Assembly (NCBI GenBank): GCA_036939755.1
Contig: JALLAZ010000003.1
Location: 1-33,642, forward strand
Source: Stephanodiscus triporus
Lineage: Eukaryota; Bacillariophyta; Thalassiosirophyceae; Thalassiosirales; Thalassiosiraceae
Direction: 5' to 3'
Length of the DNA stretch: 33,642 bases
Notes under the pieces: generated by a model
Seen by the model: only the letters and a program-made list of their open reading frames with translations
The model's database searches: none
Told to the model about the DNA's origin: nothing
Position numbers and translations under genes: made by a program
In this document: in pieces, positions 1-11,215 of the stretch
How the letters are laid out: the number at the start of each line of letters is the position of its first letter
Numbering within the stretch: the first letter of the stretch is position 1

Positions 1-85
1 CGCCACCCCGATGCGCCCACGGCGCCAGGTGAACGCGATTCGCCTTGACGGAGTATCGGAATGCCCCTTCGAGCCATTCGTTGCC

Positions 86-1672
86 CTATACGCTCCGAAC
101 CTCGTCCCCACCCGCCGCCTTGCTCTCTCCCCCTGCTACGAGGGGGGGGGCGACCCTCTCGTAGACGTTGCGATAACGGAAGATGTCGACGTAGGCCAGC
201 GCCCCGTGATGGCGCAGCACACGGAGGCAGGCCCGGACCATGTCCATGTCCACCTCGGTCGACGCGGCGATCTGCCTCACGTGCTTGCAGCCATCAATGT
301 GGGGCACGATCCAGTTGACGGTGAGGTCCCAGTCGTACATCTGCAATTGCCACTCGGGCCGGAGGAGGATTGGCACGGCGTGGTCGGGCACGGGGGGCAC
401 TGGCGGCGTTGGAGGTTGGAACAATTGCAGGCTCAGCAGGTTGGCGTCGTCCAGCAGGAGGTGGCACCGCCCGATTCTCGAATTGAGCGAAACGAGTACG
501 TCCTCGAGCACGATCTGCACCCGCGACCGCGTTGACGCGTTCGAGAGGAATTCGGACTCGACCTCCATGTCCCGTAATGTCGACGACAGGTTGGACAAGA
601 CAGGCCAGAACAGACGCGGGTCGACGCTCCTACGCAGGACGAATCCCACTGCGAAGAGGAGGCTATTGCGCTCGTACCGCGTGTCCTCGATGATGGTGGG
701 ACTGCTCAGTATGTGCATTCCGTGGGTCGACACCGTGATGGTCTGATCGGCAAGTTCGTTCCCGGTGATGATGTACTCCGAGGTGGCGGCGAAGATGGAG
801 TTCTGCGGCAGCTCGGTGTCGATCGTCGAATCGTCCCCCTCAGGGACGGGTTGGTTCGAGGCGGCGGCGCCCTTGGACGACGAGGAGGAAGGATGTCGGT
901 TGTGCGCGGGCCTGGGGGTCGAGGCGTTGATTGTCGAACTGCCATTATTATTGATCGGGGGAGACTCGTCGGAACCGTCCGCGACGGAGGGGCCGGATCG
1001 CTTTCGCACGTGGGACGGCCTTCCGCCGCCGCCGCCCGGGACCGTCGGATCGGCGACGACGTCGACGAGGAAGGAGTGGCCGGATCGCTTTCGCACGTGC
1101 GTTGGGGGCTTGCCGTTCATGACGGACGACTCCGCGGAATTCTGCCTGTCGTGCGCAAAGTCCGAAACTGGCATCTCTTGGGCCGTCGTTCTCCTGACGG
1201 GAGCGATCGGCGACCAGTTCCAAAACTCGACTGGGTCCAATCGGTCGTTGTCATCGTCGTCGCGAGCAGTCGTCTTCGATATGGCATCTTCCCGCGGCAC
1301 CTCCATCCTCCCGCGCCCGTCCTCCTCCTCCTCCTCGGGAATCACGGCCCGGAAGGTCTCTTCCAACGCGCGATGCACGTCCTCGTCCCCGACGTCGACG
1401 TCGAACTGCATGAACCTGTGGGGCGATTGAAAGCATACCCTCGGCCCGACGACGATATCGAACTCGGCGTAGAAGGTGCATAGCAGCGGACATTCCGACG
1501 GAGGGAGCGGTCGGGGCAAGTTCCGGCGATGGTCGAGGTTCGCCGGGTCCGGCCGGAGGACGTCGTCGTCGTCGTTCCGACGACGAATCCTAGGCATTCC
1601 GTCAAGGAGGACGTCGCCATTCGCACTGTTGCCGTTGCCGTTGCTTGGCGACGTCAACGGCGTCACGGCCAT
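86..1672 (-). CDS. NPRL2: NPRL2/NPR2-like GATOR1 subunit
   Basis: Single-exon reading frame of 528 residues. The frame stays open upstream to 1888 but only from a GTG; the first ATG is at 1672, so I start there. The N-terminal longin-like segment of NPR2 proteins is at about residues 60-90 (FYAEFDIVVGPRVCFQSPH). The family core resumes at about 290 (SEYIITGNELADQTITV) and ends in the C-terminal winged-helix part (DLTVNWIVPHIDGCKHVRQI). In animals and fungi this protein, with NPRL3 and DEPDC5, forms GATOR1, the GAP for Rag GTPases that restrains TORC1 when amino acids are low. The arginine in YERNSLLF (about R335) aligns with the catalytic Arg78 of human NPRL2, so GAP activity is plausible. 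A disordered insertion of about 190 residues (95-290), acidic then Ser-rich, splits the longin domain. It makes the protein longer than the human homologue (about 380 aa) and contains HVRKRSG twice. It is head to head with the MUS81 gene. Confidence 0.9.
   Translation of the reverse strand: MAVTPLTSPSNGNGNSANGDVLLDGMPRIRRRNDDDDVLRPDPANLDHRRNLPRPLPPSECPLLCTFYAEFDIVVGPRVCFQSPHRFMQFDVDVGDEDVHRALEETFRAVIPEEEEEDGRGRMEVPREDAISKTTARDDDDNDRLDPVEFWNWSPIAPVRRTTAQEMPVSDFAHDRQNSAESSVMNGKPPTHVRKRSGHSFLVDVVADPTVPGGGGGRPSHVRKRSGPSVADGSDESPPINNNGSSTINASTPRPAHNRHPSSSSSKGAAASNQPVPEGDDSTIDTELPQNSIFAATSEYIITGNELADQTITVSTHGMHILSSPTIIEDTRYERNSLLFAVGFVLRRSVDPRLFWPVLSNLSSTLRDMEVESEFLSNASTRSRVQIVLEDVLVSLNSRIGRCHLLLDDANLLSLQLFQPPTPPVPPVPDHAVPILLRPEWQLQMYDWDLTVNWIVPHIDGCKHVRQIAASTEVDMDMVRACLRVLRHHGALAYVDIFRYRNVYERVAPPLVAGGESKAAGGDEVRSV
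991..1099. repeat. 22-bp direct repeat inside the NPRL2 insertion
   Basis: An identical 22-bp stretch occurs at 991-1012 and 1078-1099, inside the disordered insertion of the NPRL2-like gene. On the minus strand both copies encode HVRKRSG, followed by Pro-Ser or His-Ser. The intervening DNA is not repeated. Confidence 0.85.
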
Positions 1673-2153
1673 CGTCGAAGGGTCGATGCATTGGTCACAA
1701 GCGGCGGCTCGTCCAACGTTGGCGCCAATGCCAGCGACGTTACCAAATCTGAAATCTGGCCTCAACTTCCACCCCTCGACTCCAGGCTGTAGGACTTCTA
1801 CATAGGAATGCAATACTATCCTACTGCTGCTTTTACCGTTGTGTTGACGAAAACAAAGCGGCGGAGGAATGATGGTAGTAAAAGACACAATCAGAAGAGA
1901 GAAGAAGTGAGAGAGACCTATCTCCCGCTCATTGGTAACCCTCTGCCACGTCTAGCAACAACGGGAATTGGCTTTAGTTCGCATCTCATGAATATACGCC
2001 GGCGGGTATGACGCAGCAGCAGTGAATGATTTGTGCTCATCACCCACAAGGAAGTGACCGACGGCACGAGACAAAGTAAAAATATCGTCTTGAGTTCACT
2101 GCATCCATCATTCTTCCTTCCCTTTCGCTTTGCGCCATCGCGCCATCACCGTA
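1673..2153. promoter_or_regulatory. divergent intergenic region NPRL2 / MUS81
   Basis: About 480 bp separates the two start codons, so both genes must be driven from here. The left third is GC-rich and stays open in the NPRL2 frame. It could hold an extended 5' end or a missed 5' exon of NPRL2. No clear TATA box or initiator could be assigned. Confidence 0.45.
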
Positions 2154-5100
2154 ATGGAAAACTTTACAATAGACCTTTGTGACTCCGATGATGATATTGT
2201 TGTAGCTACTACCGCGTCCGTTGCCGCCGAAAAAAAATACAATGACGACGATCACGTCGATGACGATTCTTCATCATCCTCTTCGTCGGGCGACTCGTAT
2301 TTATGGAAAGCAGGTACGTCAGTTAAAATGGTGAATATCATTGCGTTATTTGCCTAGGTCTCATTATAGGTTCACGTTATTATTACTACCTCGCCGATCT
2401 TCTTCTGTGGGTACACTGCGTAGGAGGATTTCTTAAGGGAAGTCCAAGAAAGAAAGAAGAAATCAGGCGTGGCAATTATTTCAAGGAGGTGCGCAGAAAA
2501 TATGGCGATAATGATGACGGTGAAAGAAAGAAACGAAAAGAGATTCACGCGGCAGTTAGAAGTTTCGGCAGTCCGATTGTTTCATTGGAATTGAATGACG
2601 GGGACGTTGAGGATTTGGAGCGCGACTCTTGCAGGATGGAGAGCAGTACACAAGATTCAACAACTAACTGCAACCGCTGGGAAGGCAAAGCTCCACTGAG
2701 GGAACAACTCGACGATGGTATGAGCAAGAGCAAGAGAAAATTTCCATTCGAATTACACGAGTGTAAAAAGTCATCATCTTTGTTTGGCCCAGGTATACAG
2801 GATTGCACAAAAATTAACAAAACAGAAGACCACGATGTGGAGTGCATCGAAATTGATCTTTCAGACAGTTCATTTGATGATGGTATAAGTGATATGAAGC
2901 CTATTGTCAGTGAAAAAGGAGGCGAGAAAATTAAGCCTGTTATCAAGAAGACTGCGGGCCAACATTCATTACTCAACAATGATTTGGACTTTGATGGGGA
3001 GTTTCGAATCAATGAGAAACCTTCGGCGGCGTCAAAGGAGGATCCAAAGTTATGGAAGAGAAACAGCCCAAAGAAGAAGAAATCATACGATTCATCAGAT
3101 GACAACTCGTCCTATTCCACAAAGCTTCAACTAGAGGAAGAGCAACCGACGGCGATTACAAAGGTTCATAATCCATACGGGCAAGCTCAAACTAGTACAG
3201 CGGAAAAGAAGTCATGTTATTTGGACAATAGCGACTTGTCTCACTCTAGTGATTCTACAATATCGCTGCCCAGGGAGATGATGTCGTCGGCAATGAAAGA
3301 GTGCAAAGAAATGAGATTGAAGCAGAAGGAGGGAAATTTTACGGGATTGGCGAGTGAAAAAGGCAGTGTTTCTTTCAATAACTCCGACGACATTGAAGTT
3401 TTTGGCGAAGACCAGGGCTCTGAGGATGCAGACTTCAGTTTCGGTACGCACGGTGGATTCGATGAAGATGACGACCAACTCACAATAAAAAACAGTACTG
3501 AATTACGTCCTCGCCAAAAGGGGTGTGTCAAAGCATCGTCAAAGACGAAACCAAAGCTGAAAACATCCTTGCATGACGATATTGAAGTGTTGGACTATGG
3601 CAGTGATAGCAGCAGCTCACAATCATCAGCAGAGTTGTTCACACCGCGTCCTTTTGAAAAGAACGCTACAAAACCAGCGATGCAAAAGCAATGCCCAAAC
3701 TCGTCTTTTTCCTCGTCGAAATTATCAACACCCTGTGCATTCTCTCCTGCCGCAACCTCGCCCACGCTGGGAGCGTACGCCAAACGCAAGGTACCTACTC
3801 CAGCCATCCCCGCCATGTCAGCATCTCTTGTAAAGGAACTAGGCGGTAAAATGTACCACGATTTGAGACATAATTTCTTGGTGGCATTGGTGAGCCATGC
3901 ACGAAGATTGAGGAGCAATTCGTATCAAAGGGCAAGCTTTGATTCATCATTACGATCAATTGTTGTGATCGGGTGAGTTTCTGATTTAATTTTCTGATTA
4001 TCTGCTGCTCCTCCTTACTCAGTCGATGATCATTTCCTTCTTCCAATTAAAATGCCACCGAAGCCTTCACACGCGTCCTCTCCGTTCCGCGGAAGCAGCC
4101 CGACGTATTAAAGGCGTCGGCTCGAACTTCTATGACTTGTTGAAGGAGAGCAGTGCCGGCGTTAAAGGCAGCAAACCATTTACCCCAGCAATCGGCAAAT
4201 ACAGCTGCGTTGCCAACGCCGCTCTGGTTGCTCTGTTGGAGTTGGAAGAGGCGAATGCATCGGTGGCCTCTACAAACGGCCAGTCGTTCCCATTGGAAGA
4301 TCTCATTCGCAAACTAAACGAGTTACTTGATTCACGCGCCAACGCATCTTTGAACCAGAATGTGGAAAAATATCTTGACCCCAATAATCTCGATCCTGGC
4401 TGGGGACAAGTTAAGAAGCTCGCTTCGACGAATGCTGTTGCTGATTTGGGTGGTCCCTTCATCAAAGAGAGGAAGAAGAAAGACGCTTCCGCCTCTGGTC
4501 GAATCTATGAATTGTTAGACAGTGGCAGAATTATGGCACGGAAATTACGCACTTTGTCACGGTTGGGCCCCGCAGAGCCTGGACCTTTGAGACAATTTCC
4601 AGAGGAAACAGTTGATGAAGAATTTGGGGCGGTAACAATGAGTATGGATTTTCGAGAGGGAGGTGGAGGCGGCAAAAGTCTCCACAAAATGTGTGACCAA
4701 TTGGATGTCAGAGGCGTTCCTTATGGTGAGCTAATGTGTTGTTGGTGGGCATTTTTTATTGTTCTGGAAATAAATCTTACCTTCTGTCCTTTTGGATACC
4801 ATTTAGTTGTACGAGAGCTGAAAATTGCAGATTATCTCTTCTTCGTTGAAGGCAAGATGGCCCCGATCCTCATTGAGCGTAAGACTGCAGAAGACGTAGC
4901 GAATTCACTCCACGATGGCCGTTGGGAAAGACAGCAACGCTCTATGCGAAAAGCACAATATGTTTTGGGCGGTGGGCCTGAAAGAAGATGTATCATTTCG
5001 TACATCATCGAAGGTGATCCGAGCAAAAAAACTGTTCACGGAGGAAATGTTGGGCGTCACACGTGGTTTCAAAGTGTTGAAGATGTAGAGCAGGCAATAG

Positions 5101-6239
5101 CGAAATTGCCGAGTTTGGGTTTCAGCGTGAGTAATGAATTGCTAGCAGGCCAATGCCCCACGCTTGCTGACTGCTTTTATCTCACTGATTTTGCCAATAC
5201 ACTCCCTGGGAAATTAATCACGGCAGGTGATGAGATCTAAAGGCATTCTAGATACGGTTGGAATTTTAGCCAAGGTAGCTCAGGATGTTTCGTGGAAAGC
5301 TAAGAATGGAAGCATCGACGCCATCTTTTCTTACAAAGAGTTTCTCAATCGTGTCAAGGTCTTGGGAGAAGACATAGGAGATCCACCAACGGACAAGGAA
5401 CATCAAAATCCAGCTCCACCAGTTGTGGTTAATGCAGAACACATACCTGAACATTTGCGCAACAGGAATGACGACGATGCCTTTAGTCCTCAGTCTGAAA
5501 ACACGCAAAGCAATTTCCAGTCTAGGCAAGGGTCAAAGACATCAAGTACCCAGACTGTCTATGAAGAGACTAGTGAGGAATTTGCACAGTTGAAAAATAT
5601 GTCTATAGCTCAGCTTAAAGATAGGTGCAAGGAAAGGGATGAAAAGATAAGCGGAAAGAAAGACGATTTGATTGCCCGACTGCTTAAACCTCGAAAGCCA
5701 GAAATTCTAATCATTCGTATCCGGTGAGCTTGTTGTCATCGCCGTTTTTTGTTATTCTTGGCGCACATCTCGAGGCTGAAAATTTTCCTCTTCAGACGAA
5801 ATGAATACGTTCCTAAAGTGCCATCGTGCAATGCTGCGTTGATGGTGGCACTTCTCCTAAACCACGTCCCCGGGACTCAAGGAATGTCAAAAGAAAGACT
5901 AATGGTACTTGCCGAAGAAACAGGAGTAAGTAGCGAGTCCACGATGGGTGGCGACGGTGGCTTCTATGATGGCTGGGCAGGGGTGAAGCAGTTACTACAG
6001 GGAGATCCAGCTCTTGTGAGAAAGGAAAAGGGTCATAGATACAGCCTGACAACCCAAGTAAGTCCATATTGTCTGTTTTCTTGCACCAATTCACACTAAT
6101 TCTTATGGCTCCTCAAATCCTATTTGCGACTTCATTCTAGCCGCCAGAGTCGTGTGGCCGAGCAGTCGCACACGCCCTTCATATCCTAGCTCATAGAGAG
6201 GGCATTTGCAAATGTGGCAACCCCCCTCCAGAGTTGTGA
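2154..6239 (+). CDS. MUS81: MUS81-like structure-specific endonuclease with C-terminal SAP and second winged helix
   Basis: Proposed exons: 2154-2313, 2370-3972, 4064-4725, 4807-5126, 5227-5723, 5796-6057 and 6141-6239, giving 1,200 residues in one frame. MUS81 cuts branched DNA (3' flaps, forks, Holliday junctions) in the nucleus with an EME partner. Order of parts: a long acidic Ser-rich N terminus (1 to about 535); an N-terminal helix-hairpin-helix-like region ending in RRIKGVGSNFYDLL (about 545-620); winged helix 1 (about 634-720); the ERCC4/XPF nuclease core with D783 in SMDFRE, the ERK signature E832-R833-K834, and D838. The join at 5126/5227 restores LGFS-VMRSKGILDTV, which aligns with the human GFFVKRTADIKES strand. 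I find no C-terminal (HhH)2 domain. Instead come a SAP motif (about 1040-1068, IAQLKDRCKERDEKISGKKD) and winged helix 2 (about 1084-1168, ending YSLTTQ). The second intron is the least certain: 3965-4022 with the better acceptor also keeps the frame and adds 11 residues. Confidence 0.87.
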
Positions 6240-6349
6240 CATGGAGATTCATATACCATAACAAACATTGTATTCTCACAAGAAAAAGGTTCCTCTCTAG
6301 ATGTGATAGTCGAGGACCCAATCGTGGTCTACTGCAACAACCAGAGCCG

Positions 6350-8485
6350 TCACAGGCCGGCAGACCCCTGCCATCGTTGTGGAGTGCTCTCATCGGAGAT
6401 GACAATACCCAACAGCGCCAGAATGTTGTTGGTGCTATCATCAACTCCACCACCATCTCCCGGCCATCGCAGTCCCCATTCACCAACAATAAAGTCTCGA
6501 TTCCAAAATCGACTTGTGTGTCGTTGTCCACCATCGCAAACAATCGTCACAACATTCGAACCTTCTGGCATTTGTGATGCTACCATCAGAGCCCCGGCAA
6601 CATTCATTGCCGTACTCGATCCAACAAATAACCCCTCGTGACGGAGTAAGTAGTGTGCCATGTGCACGGCTTCTTGGTCGGTAACGGCAAGTGCGTCGTC
6701 AATTATTCTGGATGAGGTTGTTACAGGACTCATGTTGGACAAGCGTTTAGTGTTCGATGGCTTCTGGCCAGTAGAGGCATCCATAAGCAAGTCAATGTGA
6801 TTCCCAAAAGAACGTGCATTTATTTTCTTCCTCCTCCCTTCCCAGCAGTCATTGCCCCATGCAATTTGTTCGCAACCGAGCCCGAAGTTAGCAGTGACCC
6901 TATCTAGACCGATTCCCTCTGCTAATGTATCATACCGATGCCGTCGTAATCGTTGTTCCGATTGCTGAGACGCGTAGGCTACCCCAAACTTGATCTTGTT
7001 GTATAGGGACGAGCCGGGCGGGTCGACGAGAAATACTCGTGGCGGTCGTGATTTATTTCGCGCTTCATCTTTACAATGTGGGGGGCATTGTTGAATTGCT
7101 CGATCATCATGTTCACGATGATTCTGGAACCATCTCTCCTTGAGATATCCTCCCACTCCTACCAATGTCCCGCCTGTACCAGCCGACATAACAAAGGCAT
7201 CTACTTTGCCTTTCAGTTGTGAATAGATTTCAGGTCCAGTGGTCCTATAATGAGATTGGACGTTGGCAAGATTCTCGAATTGATTCAAGAATGCTGCTTG
7301 TATAAGTTTCGGCGGTTGTTGATGGGGTGTCGTAATTATTCGCTCTTCACTGTCAATACTTGCAGTTGTGCAGTAAATTATGCTGCTTTCTGTTTTATTG
7401 TTACCACAATCGTCATTTTCCTTCTGGTAGCCACGGCCGACAACATTGTTCCAATAATAATGGTCGTACCTCCTTTCTACCTGCAACCATTCATATAGCC
7501 TCTTTGCAACGTTGACGTAATGTCCAGGATTGCTAATACTGCAATTCTGAACCACCACAACACCAGCCCCCAATCGTCTTAAAAAGTCCGCCTTCTGTGA
7601 CGATTGATCGTCGGGCATGACGACTATTATGCCGTGCCCACGTGTGCACGAGAGTGATGCAAGGGATATGCCCGTTGAGCCGGACGTACCCTCGATTAGT
7701 ATGCCGTGAGTTAGAGTGTTTTTTAGAGCCGTGACGATGGCATCGTGAATGTTAGATGGGATGCAATTATGGGAAAAAAATATACTTGATGACGCTACTG
7801 CTTGATTGTTGTAGTTGCCCTCATCACAAGGTTGCTGGTTAGACAACTGCTCCTTCCTGTGCTGATTAGTGCATCTGTCTTTGACGTGCCCATCAACATC
7901 ACAGCCATCATCCCCACCAACAATATCAACTCTCTCGGTACCATCACGACGAGCAGTGGAATCTTCGAATCGTCTTACTTTCGAAGGAGGAGGCAATTCT
8001 CCCCTCCGTTCGGCGTCCAAGATCAAACTTAGCGCCGCCCGATCCTTTCCCGTCCCACCCGGATTCATGCTTTCCATCTTGACAAATATTTTGACTTTGT
8101 TGGGAAGGAGGGATGAAATTTTAGGGAGGTACAGAAGAGGCGTGTTGCCTATGAGGGATTCGTAACCTCCTGCATTGATTGTTACCGATCCTGCTGCTGA
8201 CTGTCTGATTAGCACGAGAGGAGAGTAATGTAAGCAAATTGGATTGTTTGTCCAACTTCTTGCAGTCGAATAAGAACTCAAAATACTCTAGAAAGTGACA
8301 ACGTCCACCAATCTCTTACGTTGCAATCGAATAAGTCGTTCGTAACATGGAAAGTTTCGAAGTACTTACCGATCGTCATCGGTATCTGTATAATTTTTGG
8401 CAAATGATGAGACCAACAGAAAAGTCGCCAAGGATAGCGCCGCGCTCGCCACCCCTATCACAGCATAACTAGACTTGGTGGCCAT
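6350..8485 (-). CDS. membrane-anchored cysteine synthase-like PLP enzyme (fold type II)
   Basis: Two exons, 8485-8370 and 8204-6350 (intron 165 nt, GTAAGT/CAG), 656 residues. Exon 1 supplies an ATG and a hydrophobic segment (about residues 8-30) that could anchor the protein or act as a targeting signal. The catalytic part has IGNTPLLYL, the Schiff-base lysine in NPGGTGKDRAA (about K92), the phosphate loop GTSGSTGISLASL, SAGTGGTLVGVGGYLKE and CDGGQRHTSRFWN. This is the O-acetylserine sulfhydrylase / cystathionine beta-synthase fold. The GGTGKDR loop and the HTSRFWN ending resemble the yeast Mcy1 (YGR012W) subgroup more than classical plastid CysK, as judged from memory. Two polar low-complexity insertions, just after the lysine helix and before the Asn-Gln-Phe-Glu segment, lengthen it well beyond the usual 320-400 residues. 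The substrate (O-acetylserine, O-phosphoserine or other) cannot be read from sequence. Confidence 0.85.
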
Positions 8486-8721
8486 GCTCAGGCGGTTTTC
8501 GTGCTGCGGTTGTTTTGTGATGATGTGTGCTGCGATGCGCGCTGCCTTGGCTTGTCCCTCCCGCCAACTTGTCCTCGTATGAGTTCCTACGTGACGTGAA
8601 TGTTTTCCGATATCTTTCTCATCATCATCTATCCGACCTCAACCCCGCCCGGCTATGGGATGGTAAGGTTAGCAGGTAGCTCCAGTCCGCCAGCCGCCAG
8701 CACTCTTCAGAATTCATTACC
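8486..8721. promoter_or_regulatory. divergent promoter region, cysteine synthase-like / FkbM-2OG fusion
   Basis: The two start codons are 236 bp apart and point away from each other. The stretch is a plausible shared promoter. No specific motif could be assigned. Confidence 0.4.
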
Positions 8722-10999
8722 ATGTCAACGCCAACAATTCGTCGGCGAAACGATCGTCGCAGTCTTAGGTCTCGCGGTGGTCTCATCAAATACGCCTACA
8801 ATAACACGTCACAAAATGGGGAGGACGGCATCGTCGCCCGCCTATTCAATGTTTTGTTGCCGCCATCAAAGCATAGACACTGCGTGGATGTTGGTGCGTG
8901 GGATGGTGTGCATCTGGTGAGTCATCACACAATAAATTTGCACGAGTGAAAGAATGAATTTCGTCGTCAACTTACAACGTCATCAGTCCAACACTTATTC
9001 ATTATTGGTAGGGAACGGAAACGAGCACGCCAAAGATGGCGGCGAAGGAACACAGTGGACTGGAGTTCTAATAGAAGCAAATCCACAAAGGTTCCAAGAG
9101 CTAAAAAAACTTCACGACCCACTAGTAGGCAATATTTGCGTTTGTGCTGAAGTTTCGTACAAGCCTACGTCATCTCGATCTTTGACGTCAATATTGAAGC
9201 GAGATGCACCGCATTTACCATCTGATTTCGATTTCTTGTCAATTGATATCGACGGTATGGATTATTGGGTGTTGGCTGACACCCTAGGGGTTTCAAGTCA
9301 AATGAGTGAGATCAAGGAAGGAGAAATGAGTAGTTCATATCGGCCAAAGGTTATATGTATCGAATTCAATCCAACTATGCCAATCGACCTTGTATATGTC
9401 CAGCCCCGCGACGACAACATACGGCATGGATCATCACTTTCTGCCTTGGTGGAGCTTGCCAACGCTGCGAACTATACACTCGTAGAAACGACGCTTTTCA
9501 ATGCGTTCTTCGTTCAGAAAGAAATCTATGAAATGCATTTGGTCAAAGAAGTGCCAGATACATCGATAGAGGCTTTGCACGAGGTATCAATGGGAACAGA
9601 ATTGTATCAGCTTTATGATGGGACGATACACTTATGGGGCTGTAGAAGGCTACTTTGGCATCGACTTCCTATTGACGAAGAAAAGATTCAGATGCTTCCT
9701 CCGGAGGAGCGTTCGTTCCCATTTCATCCATCAGTGGCAGTAAGCTCATCTTTCAGCAGTGAAGGCAGAACGAAGAAAACGCAAGCCGGAGGCAGGACTA
9801 CCAACGAAAACAGTGATCGTAGAATGAAACAACAACTAACTAAATATCAAAATACCAGTGACGCGAAATTCAAGAGCGATCGACTCAGAGAAATGGCTGT
9901 TGATATGTCACCATATTGTGACACACATGCAACAATGGATAAGAAGCGTGAGTGTTTCGCCAAGCTCAACAAGACTCTTCACCGTGATGGTTTTGCACTT
10001 GTGCGGGGGTTTGGAATTCCTGAAAGTCTTTGCAAGGATGCTCTCCGTGCTGCCAAATCATTTTTGCACGAAGCCGATGAATCCGTAAGACGTTCGTGTC
10101 TCACAAAAGACAGGGCACGACGTGGTTATTCTCCTATGTGCTCGGAGAACTTTGCATCTTTGATCGGTAAGCATGGTCCGAATGACTTGGTGAAGAAGTT
10201 TCGCATTGGTCCTCTACCAAATAAGAAGAACTTAGACACGTTGCATCCGATGTCGTCATTGCACCAGCCCAACGAATGGCCTACTGCAGAGGTTTGGGGC
10301 GACGAGAACGCATCACACTTCAAATTCACAATCGAAGAATATTTCGCAAGATCATGCCACGCTGCCGATTGTATTCTCAGGGCAATCTGTGATGGAATAA
10401 TTGATGAAAACAAAAACTTGAGCATTGTTGAGTCAATAAAAGTGTTGTCGCCAGACACATGTAACTCCGAAAACGATGCCGACATGGGCGATGAGCCGAA
10501 GAACCACACATCAATTCTTACATTACTTGGATATCAGCCCGGCAGCCGACACAAGAAAGGAAGCAAAGGATACATGCGCCCACTTGTAAGTGCTCACACG
10601 GACGTCGGTATGATTACTTTACTTCACTTTGACAGCGGAAAATGTGCAGCACTCGAACGTGCTTACAAATCTTCCAATACAGACCCAGAAAATATAGAGT
10701 GGATAGATGTGGATCTACCGCCCTTTCATTATGACGATCCTATCTTCGTTGTCAATGTTGGGGACTGCCTATCAGATTTAAGCGGAGGATCCCTTCGCTC
10801 AACACTGCATAGAGTGATGCCACGACCTTGTCCTCCAAATGATGCAGCATTGGATGAGGTAGCACGTACCTGTCTAGCCTTGTTCGTTGGATTGGAACCA
10901 TCCGTCTCGCTGACATTACCATCTGGAGAGGTGATTTCGTACGAAGAGTGGCGCCGACGACGAATTGCCCGTGCAACGGCGGTGATGAAAAGCACTTGA
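8722..10999 (+). CDS. fusion of FkbM-type methyltransferase and 2OG-Fe(II) oxygenase
   Basis: Exons 8722-8916 and 8987-10999 (intron 70 nt), 735 residues. The join yields CVDVGAWDGVHL-SNTYSLL, the SAM-binding motif I and following helix of FkbM-like methyltransferases. Next come VLIEANPQRFQELKKL and LPSDFDFLSIDIDGMDYWVL, typical of the family that methylates hydroxyl groups on sugars or other small molecules. After a Ser/Lys-rich linker (about 310-385) comes a second enzyme: LHRDGFALVRGFGIPESL, then the iron ligands H602 and D604 (SAHTDVGMITLL) and H673 (STLHRVMP), with VVNVGDCLSDLSGG between. That is the isopenicillin-N-synthase-type 2-oxoglutarate/Fe(II) dioxygenase fold. The usual Arg-x-Ser 2OG anchor is not exact; R692 in ARTCLALF is the best candidate. 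Exon 2 is one uninterrupted frame, so the fusion is encoded in the DNA. The substrates are unknown; sequential hydroxylation and O-methylation of one molecule would be a natural guess. Confidence 0.83.
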
Positions 11000-11215
11000 T
11001 GTCGTCTATTGTTAATTTAGCAGTACTTAGCATTCATCACAAAGATACTTCAGATACCACCTAAATATGGGATGTGGCGCTCTTTTCCAAACCATTTGTG
11101 GAATCACAACTTTCATTGTTTGACTCAGGATCCAGGAAATATGTAGCCAAGGCTTCATGTGAAACCGCAACTTTGATTGATTTATCTTCCATCCACAGCT
11201 TTCTCCCGTCGATTG

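Noticed and set aside
11..535. Plus-strand ORF over the NPRL2 gene
   Set aside because: It is antisense to the NPRL2 C-terminal domain, which aligns with known family motifs; GC-rich coding DNA leaves complementary frames open.
713..1483. 256-residue plus-strand ORF, Arg/Gly/Val-rich
   Set aside because: Composition is what the reverse complement of the NPRL2 insertion gives; no domain recognised.
3965..4022. Alternative second intron of MUS81
   Set aside because: It has a better acceptor but a weak donor and inserts 11 extra residues before the KGVG hairpin; kept as a stated alternative.
5127..5240. In-frame continuation of the MUS81 exon to a stop at 5240
   Set aside because: Splicing 5127-5226 (GTGAGTAATG ... 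CACGGCAG) restores the conserved GFS-V strand; the read-through tail matches nothing.
6206..6641. Plus-strand ORFs of 112-123 residues
   Set aside because: They lie antisense to the C-terminal end of the cysteine-synthase-like enzyme, whose CDGGQRH motif is clear.
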